From NCBI GenBank assembly GCA_002633005.1, contig NMRA01000023.1, positions 546,621-610,620 on the forward strand: 64,000 nt of DNA, given 5' to 3'. The stretch comes from Phoronis australis. Lineage: Eukaryota; Phoronida; Phoronidae. A program made the position numbers and the translations under genes. Positions 51,401 through 60,400 of this stretch are shown piece after piece. Position 1 is the stretch's first letter; every line of letters starts with the position of its first letter. The notes beneath the pieces are model-generated. The model did not search any database. It was not told the origin of the DNA and saw only the letters and a list, made by a program, of their open reading frames with translations.

Positions 51401-54400
51401 TGAAATTGCCACTACGGGGCACACTGGTTGTCAGATCCGTCTGAAAGTTGTTGTCATTCGTTGTTAACATCATATAAATACACTTGCTAAATTTAGCAAA
51501 GATGCTGCAAACCGTTTAGGAGATTCAGCCATGGGCGCAAAAAACAAAACTGCCACTAGGAGGCACCACAGTAATCAAAGTCATTGGTAAATCATCGTCA
51601 GCTTCGTAGTAAGAACATACATTCCAATTTTCACAATCATCCTGAGTGCGGTTTGGTTGATAGAGGGGTGGACACCAAAAAACAGACTAAAAACAGTAAA
51701 AATGGCCACTAGGTGGCGCAAACTACGTCAAAACCCTCCGAAAATGGGAGGATAGCTTCATCTCACTAATAGGTGCCTATATTTCAAATTTTATGAAAAT
51801 ACGTTGAGGACTTTTGAAGATACAGAGGTAACCGTAAAAACCTATATTGCCACTAGAGGGCACACCAGAAGTCAGATATGTACGAAAGTTGTCGTCATCC
51901 CTTGTCAACATCATATAAATAGGCTTGCAGAACTTAGTAAAGATCCTGCCAACAATTTAGGAGATACAGCCATGGGTGCAAAAAGAGACAAAACTGCCAC
52001 TACGAGGCGCCACAGTAGTCGAAATTGTCGGAAAATCCTCATCAGCCGTCCTCTTCGTAAAAAGAGCATACATGCCAATTTCCACGATCATCCTTAAAGC
52101 GGTTTGGTTGATAGAGGGGTGGACGCCAAAAAACTCGAAAAGAACGAAAATGGCCACTAGGTGGCGCAAACTAAGTCGAATACATCCAAAAATGAGAGGA
52201 TAGCGTCATCTCACTAATAGGTGCCTATATTCCAAATTTTATGAAAATACCTTGAGGACTTTTAAAGATACAGAGGTAAACGTAAAAAAATTAAATTGCC
52301 ACTAGGGGACACACCGGTAGTCAGATCCATCGGAAAGTCGTCATCGTCTATTCTCAACATCATATACCTGGTAAATACACTTGCAGAATCTAGTAACTGC
52401 CAACGGTTTAGGAGATATAGCACTGGGCGAAAAAAGAAACAAAACTGCCACCAGGAGGCGCCACAGTAGTCGAAATCGTTGGAAAATCATCGTCAGCTGT
52501 CTTCTTCATAATAAAAACATACATGCCAATTTCCACGATCACATTTTGAGCGGTTTGGTTGATAGAGGGGTGGACGCCAAAAAACAGACTCGAAAAGAGC
52601 AAAAATGGCCACTGCGTGGCGCAAGCCGCAAACTACGTCGAAAACAGGAGGATAGCGTTATCTCACCAATAGATGCCTATATGCCAAATTTTATGAAAAT
52701 ATGTTTAGGACCTTTGAAGATATATAGGTAAGCTCAAAAATTAAAAATTGCCACTAGGGGGCACACCAGTAGTCCGATCCGTCTGAAAGTTCGCTCATGC
52801 TGTCCCATCCATGATAGGAACATATGTGCAAAATTTCATGAACGTACAACAAAGCGTTTTGGAGATAGAGCAGTGGACGCCAGACGGACGGAGATGATGG
52901 CATATTTTGCATCCACATATAAATATGTGGGCGTATATTAATTCACCTGAAATTCGTTTCAAAATTAGTGGAGACTTCCAACTTCAAAATTAATAACTTT
53001 TTCTGGAATCGATACCTTTGGTCACAATTGTTCTATTTATTTCATGAAATCCGTGCATTTGCCCAATCAGCAGGCAGCACACATCAAACACGCACTTAAA
53101 TTGCAACAAGAAGTAAACTGGCAGAGTCGGAATTGTTCGGCAAAACTTTGGCACGGTCAGATCATGAAACACATGTAAACACGTTCGAGTTGACAGTTCT
53201 AATTTGAATAACTTGCAGGTATGAAGCACCAACTTTTATAAGAGAGCCAGGTATACTCTACAGTAAACGTTCTGCTGCCTTTTCTGACAAATAACTGCCC
53301 AACCTGCGATTTGTTTCAATATTGTAAATGCACGGGTCGACTATGCACTGTAAAACAACCAGAATTTCACATCACTACTTTGATAACAGCTGTACTGTGA
53401 AAACCCAGAACAAAGTAAGTAGAATCTCTGTTTACCTTTCTTGAGAAGATTAACAAAATAAAGTTCTACTTTCTGGCCATACTGTTGGTATTACCACACA
53501 TCAAGGAGTGAACCAAACTGAGCTCCATCAAGAATGTAGAGCTGGTTTGCCAGGTGATGGCATGCTCCCAACAGTATTCTAGACATAACATCTGACTACT
53601 CTACTACCTGGTTCAGTCAAAAAGCAGCTGCAGATAGGTGCACTAAAAGAGCAAAATAGATCAAGGAGTTCCTCAATTCTCAAGGCTTGGAACAACGTCA
53701 GTACACAAATTGGCCAATTTCTGACAATGTCCATTTATTGCAACAAGAGCAAAGCAAAGCATTGAAATAAACCCAGACACTGCACAGCACTGCACTGCAA
53801 ACCATATACTTCTAGGGTTGTTTAACATTATCATCTAATAAGCAAGGTATACAAAATCAAAAGGCCACCAACATGTCACCTTGAAATGGTAAAATCTTAC
53901 TAATTTAGGACACATTATGGCAGGCAAGTCAAATTTTATTTTTCGATTTTTCCATCCAAGATATGTACCAATAAAGTAATGCATAAAATTACATGTTCAA
54001 AGTTTGCACCATGGCTACCACCAGACAATACTTCGAAAAAATAAGGATATTATAACAAAGTTAGAAGACTTCGAAAAATGAATAAAACGATTACTCTAGT
54101 AATTATTTTTGTTTGAAATTGGTCAGATTTTACTGTATTAACTATCAAGGAACTTGGTAGATGTTGAGTCATACAAACAGAAACGTAAATTGCCACTAAG
54201 GGATGCCAGAGTAGTCAAAATCAACATCAAGCATATTCTCAAGAAGAACACATATGCCAAATTTCATAAAGACCCAGCAAGGTATACCCAACAGATATTG
54301 AAGTACCGGCAAAAACATATTTGCCACTAGGGGGTGCCACAGAAGATGAACCAGTCTGAAAATCTGTCTATGATCATCTGAATAGGAGCCCATTTGAAAA

Positions 54401-57400
54401 ATATTGTGGTTAATTAAGCAGGGCCCATAGCAAAAATAATAAAAATGACCAACAGGGACGCAGAATACGTTCAATCTATCTGAAAACGGTAACATGTTGA
54501 CTTCTTAATAGAAACTTCATTGCCAATTTTCTGAAAATTCATAATGGAACTTGGAAGATGCACAGGCACAGGCGAAGAAAATGGGAAGCTGTCACGGTCT
54601 CTTTAAAAGAAACCTATATGCCAAACTTCAGGAAAAAAAAGGATCTTGGTTTATACCAAGATTAAAATAAAATACTAAAATGACCACAAGAGGGTACAAC
54701 AGTAGTCAATCCAGTGATGAAAGGCACATGTGTCTAAAGTTGTTACGAGCATCTTTCAAGGATTTTGGAGGTAGAGCAGTGGACAGAACAGGCACACAAA
54801 AATAAGTTGAAATGTAGATCTGGCCTTTGTTCTTCAAAAAGCAGGACAGTTGCATGATTAACAGAATGGCAGTGATGCCTGTTTGCAAGCTTAAATCAGT
54901 GCCATCCATGAGAAGAACAGCTGGCAAATTAATCAGAGAAAGCGAGACTAGGATATCCAAGTGTGAGTGGAATGTGGCATCTGTAGGTACTTGAGATCTT
55001 GAATAGGATCCCCTAGGGGCACCCTATTCATCCAGAGGTTGAGCTGAGCATAGTGCCAGGAAACTAGTAACACTACCCCCACTGTCAAATGCTATCTATG
55101 TCAAGCAGGAAGCAAGACCTCCAGGGCAGACTTCTTCACTGGTGATTACATAATCTCATAATAGGAGGTTACACCAACTACATCCTGCAATGTTTTGCAC
55201 TGTTTGGGGGTGGTGCAGCTGAAAAATTATCCTCCCAATTTAGAGAGTGTACTTGGGTTTAATGCTATGAACCGACCCTTTCATAGGATTCTTGGAAATC
55301 TGAATTTTATCCATTAAGCCAAAACAGTACACATTTTAAATTTACACCTACAAGATGCCATTTTATATACAACACGCTTACCTTTGACTAACAACCAGTT
55401 CATTCCGGCACAATATTGCCTTATTTAGCTGAAAAAAACCACTAATGGAAACATGAAACTGCCCCTTTTGTAAAATTATTAAACACTTGTTTAAATATTT
55501 TTTTAAAATGGGGAAAATATTCATGTCATCACCACATAATGCAGGCATCGGGAAATTTAAACAAGGCAATGCATAAAAGACTGGTACACAAATTACTGTG
55601 GTCAATCACTGCATTCTAAACCACAGACCCTTACTATATTTTTCTACAACCACAACATTTTATTAGACACTTGCAAGTGAAGTCCAACGTCATTGTAGGT
55701 CCCTCAGCGTTAATCCAATTCATCATTTGGGTAAGCATCCACCACTGACAAAATAATGTTTTAAAGCACATGACCACAGACCAGCTTAACAGCTTAATGT
55801 CCAACCCGATTTTCAAGTTCCCCAATTTAGGCCCCCTACTAGGTGATAAAAAAGAATTTGATAAACAACTAATTTTGGTATGTCTCCATGGTTAACGACT
55901 TAAGTGTCAAAATGCTAACACTGTAGACATCCTAATAACATGACAACAGCAAAGATATTTCTTCCTTTTTACTTGGAATTCAGATAAATCATCAACATCA
56001 ATGGCAGGCCACATACAGGCTTCTTCAGACCAGTTCTTCATGATTTGTTCATGTGTCTTTGTGACCTGTTTGCTTGCACTTGCAATACATTTGAATACCC
56101 ACTCTCCTACCTTTCACAGTTGGCTTTTCAGGTGCAGAGAACATTCCTAGGTACTGAGTGTGAATAAAAAATGTAACTTTTTACAGACAACTTGTATTCA
56201 GTTCGCAAATATCAAAAGTTAAACAAACAATATTTTGATGTCTTGCTGCACAGTACTATTCAATTACACTTGGCAGGTTAAACGTGCACTGAAGAAAGTA
56301 CTTTTACACTGTTCAGAGAACACGGGTTGTGGAGACAGTGAAACCATATCATTGCCTTTAGTACATGCCACTGGTAATTCTGACCAGAGGTGCAACTGAG
56401 AGGTGTGCAAGAAGATTCTGCCTTTGGCAAAGTTCCAACATGGACAACACTTCACTGGTAGGCAGGATAACTCCAGTCTTAGTACAGAACTGAGCATAGC
56501 AGAGAGAGAGAGTAACCTGCAAATGATGGTAGACTCAGTGGAGCTTGTCCTTGTCTTCTACGAGTTCACGGTTTGCAGCTGAAACCAGGCAAGGTATACA
56601 CGTACAGCTTCCAACCATCTATTAAAACACCCAACCAAGTGAAACTTTAAAAAATAATACACGTATGTCCACAGATGTTGAACTGATACATTCAATTAAA
56701 CAATTTTTGTTGCCTTTTATCTAAGCCATTCCATGGCTCCCTAACTCAGTGCTAAATCCTGCCTCTCTTCCTGTGTCTCATAAAATTATACCAAGGGTGG
56801 CTGTGTTTGAAGGAGTTTATTTTAGAACAATAATACTTTGAGATCATTTGCCAACAGAGCATAAATTCTGTTGCTTAATTTAGAGATGTTACATTATGTG
56901 TGGCTGTCGCAATGTGCTCAGGACACACAATTATGCCATCACTTACTAGTGTGTCCTTAAGGCTCTGGACACATCCACTGTATTCAACAAGCAATAAATA
57001 GACATAAAGACAGATAATCCACCTAATTCTTCCTTACTCATTCCAATGCTATTCTTTACATTGCAACGCACTTCAATACACTCACTTTTGAAACGGCAAT
57101 TCCAAAGTCACAAAAACCAGCATTCATCAGAAATTTGCTACCAGACACCGGGTCTTTTCAAGTAATGCATCAGCAGCCCTCCTCCCCTCTCCGTGAAGCA
57201 ATTGCAACATGTAGCATTGAATAGATGACCATCATATGAAGGGGATGACATAATAGGGTTAATACAACATACAGTTCTCCACAAGTCTAAAGTCTCGTCC
57301 ACACACAGCCTACCGTGGAACAACTTGTAGTAATGCGACTTACCCCACTCTTACTTACCCCACTCTTACTTACCCCACTCTCAAGTGGAGCGCCCACATA

Positions 57401-60400
57401 CACATATGTGATAACAAGGGTAAAGCAGAAGTCCCTGCATGACAATGAGCAGCTGATGCGAATATGGCAAACAAAAGAAGACCCATTGGTATGTAACCGT
57501 AGAAGTTAATTACTTCCACCTTGCCCCACGTTTTTTGCGGCCACACAGTGATTAGAAATGGTGCAAGTTACCCTACTTCAATAAGGTGGAGTAAGTTGTC
57601 ACAAGTGGGGCAAATTGCACTGGTTTAAATAGTGGCTGGGAGTAGATTATCTCTGCAAATGATCTGCTAATGACTTGGGAAGTTATAATTCGCAAGAAAA
57701 AATCAAAAAGGCAAGTGTTGAGTATCATTTATTTCTCAAATAATTTCTTTTATGAACCATCGAGACTTAAAATGATGATTCAAAACTCCATAATTGTGTG
57801 ATGCAAACCATAACGGAACCCGCATAAATCCTTGATTATCTCTTACACCTCAACTTTGCCAGTCATTCAGGCTGTTTGTTTATAAAAAATCCTGTCCAAA
57901 TGGGTAGGGGTATTTCCATTACAATACCCACAGGTATAATACCATGCACTAAGACACTAGGGCATCAGAGAAATGTCAATACTGCCATGCAGCCTCATAC
58001 ACAGTCACCATAAGAAGAAAAGGATGGGATAAAAACCCCAAGCCATTGGTAATCTGATTGCTCAGACTGATTGGAGATAAGCTAATCAAAGCCTGGGTGA
58101 GTTGGTCTCATTAGAATAGACACAGTCCAACTCCTGGCTTCAACTTGGCATAGTTAACAGAGTGAAGACAGCAGTCTGGCAAGAGTGATGTGACTGGAAC
58201 TGTGAAGTGTGATCTAGTTACAAAATACCAAGGGGCTTGGGGGATCATGCTTTAAAAGGTCACAGATTAATTCTTCAGAATGCCAACAGCCTCTGCAGTC
58301 AGTTAGAAGCCAGTTCAAAAGATGTCCATCAACTAGCCAACAGAACTAGGAAAATTGTGCACAAACAGGAAACACTGGACATACATCTCTTTACCATTAC
58401 AAGAGCACAAAAGCGACTTTCGCTTGGCCTAATTTACTTAGAAACTTTTGAGAAATCAAAATTTTTTGTGTGGATCATTTGAACATCCCACTGCACAACT
58501 GTAGAAATGTGATGGCATGATGTCAACACACAGTTCATACAAAATGCTGGAAAATATCCCATGGCATTAAATCCATACAAGAATGCAGGATGCTGCCGAC
58601 AAACTACCCAATCTCCATCTTGCAACAAGGCAGACTTCATCATGTAGCCACATTACAAGAAAATAGCTATCCATTGTGTACCCAGGTGAGCAGTAATTTT
58701 AAACAAGAGCAACGCAGAGCGTTGAAATGCGCCCACAATTGCACCGCATACGGTATCCTTCTAGGGTTGTTTATTGGTACCATAAAGTGGCCAGTAGAGG
58801 GCATATATGTAGTATGTTGTACTTTGCAAAATGGAAAGGCATGGTCATTGTCTCCTCAATAGGCTAGGGGCAAAATGTGAGTAATCTTCANNNNNNNNNN
58901 NNNNNNNNNNNNNNNNNNNNNNNNNNNNNNNNNNNNNNNNNNNNNNNNNNNNNNNNNNNNNNNNNNNNNNNNNNNNNNNNNNNNNNNNNNNNNNNNNNNN
59001 NNNNNNNNNNNNNNNNNNNNNNNNNNNNNNNNNNNNNNNNNNNNNNNNNNNNNNNNNNNNNNNNNNNNNNNNNNNNNNNNNNNNNNNNNNNNNNNNNNNN
59101 NNNNNNNNNNNNNNNNNNNNNNNNNNNNNNNNNNNNNNNNNNNNNNNNNNNNNNNNNNNNNNNNNNNNNNNNNNNNNNNNNNNNNNNNNNNNNNNNNNNN
59201 NNNNNNNNNNNNNNNNNNNNNNNNNNNNNNNNNNNNNNNNNNNNNNNNNNNNNNNNNNNNNNNNNNNNNNNNNNNNNNNNNNNNNNNNNNNNNNNNNNNN
59301 NNNNNNNNNNNNNNNNNNNNNNNNNNNNNNNNNNNNNNNNNNNNNNNNNNNNNNNNNNNNNNNNAAAAAAACAAAACTGCCACTAGGAGGCGCCACAGTA
59401 GTCGAAATCGTCGGAAAATCATCGTCAACCGTCCTCTACATAGTAAGCATATACAAGCCAATTTTCACAATCATCCTTTGAGCGGTTTGGTTGATAGAGG
59501 GGTGGACGCACAAAAACAGACTCGAAAACACTAAAAATGGCCACTAGGTGGCGCAAACTATGTCAAATCCATCTGAAAACGGGAGGATAGCGTCACCTCA
59601 CTAAAAGGTGCCTACATACCAAATTTCATGAAAATCCGTTAAGGACTTGTGAAGATACAAAGGTAAGCGTAAAAAAATTAAAATTGCCACTAGGGGGCAC
59701 ACCGGTAGTCGGATCCGTCCGAAAGTTCCCACATGCCGTCCCATTTATGAATGGAACATATGTGCCAAATTTCATGAACGTATGTTAAAGGGTTTTGGAG
59801 ATAGAGCAGCGGACGCCGGACGCCGCCCGGACGGACGGACGGACGGACAGAGATGACGGCATAATGCGTCCACATATAAATATGTGGGCGCATAAAAATG
59901 AAATATTATGAAATCAACTGCATTTTTGGCTACAGTACGTAATTCGCTAATTTTGAAATTCTACAATTTTCAACAAAGTGTGGCCTGGACATCTGTTCAT
60001 TTTTTCTTGAAAACCAAAACAAAACGTATCCGGAACTAGCTGTGTCAATTTGAAAAATGTTCAATAACTAATCAAGACCTGAAAATTCAGCAATTGATAT
60101 TAACACGCCACAATTACACAGAAGAAAAACTAAAACTCAAGGTATGGCAAATAAGCATCTTGTACACTTATCCAAGTCTTAACAAGCAACAGGATTCTTG
60201 AATAATTTTCTTACCATGGTAACCTCTCCTCACCATACCTTATATTTAGCAATAAGACACTAAGACAGACTGTCACTATCACTAGCTTTACGCAAGTGGT
60301 GGAAACGACAGCAGTTTCGCCGTGAAACGAAATCGAAAAGTTTCTTGTTTTAGCCATAAAGACAAACTGTCCAGTTTTGTTTCACCCACCCGGGTTCACC

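Noticed and set aside
58845-59461. Long frames of 169-201 codons
   Set aside because: They run through 474 N bases; the protein is almost entirely X.
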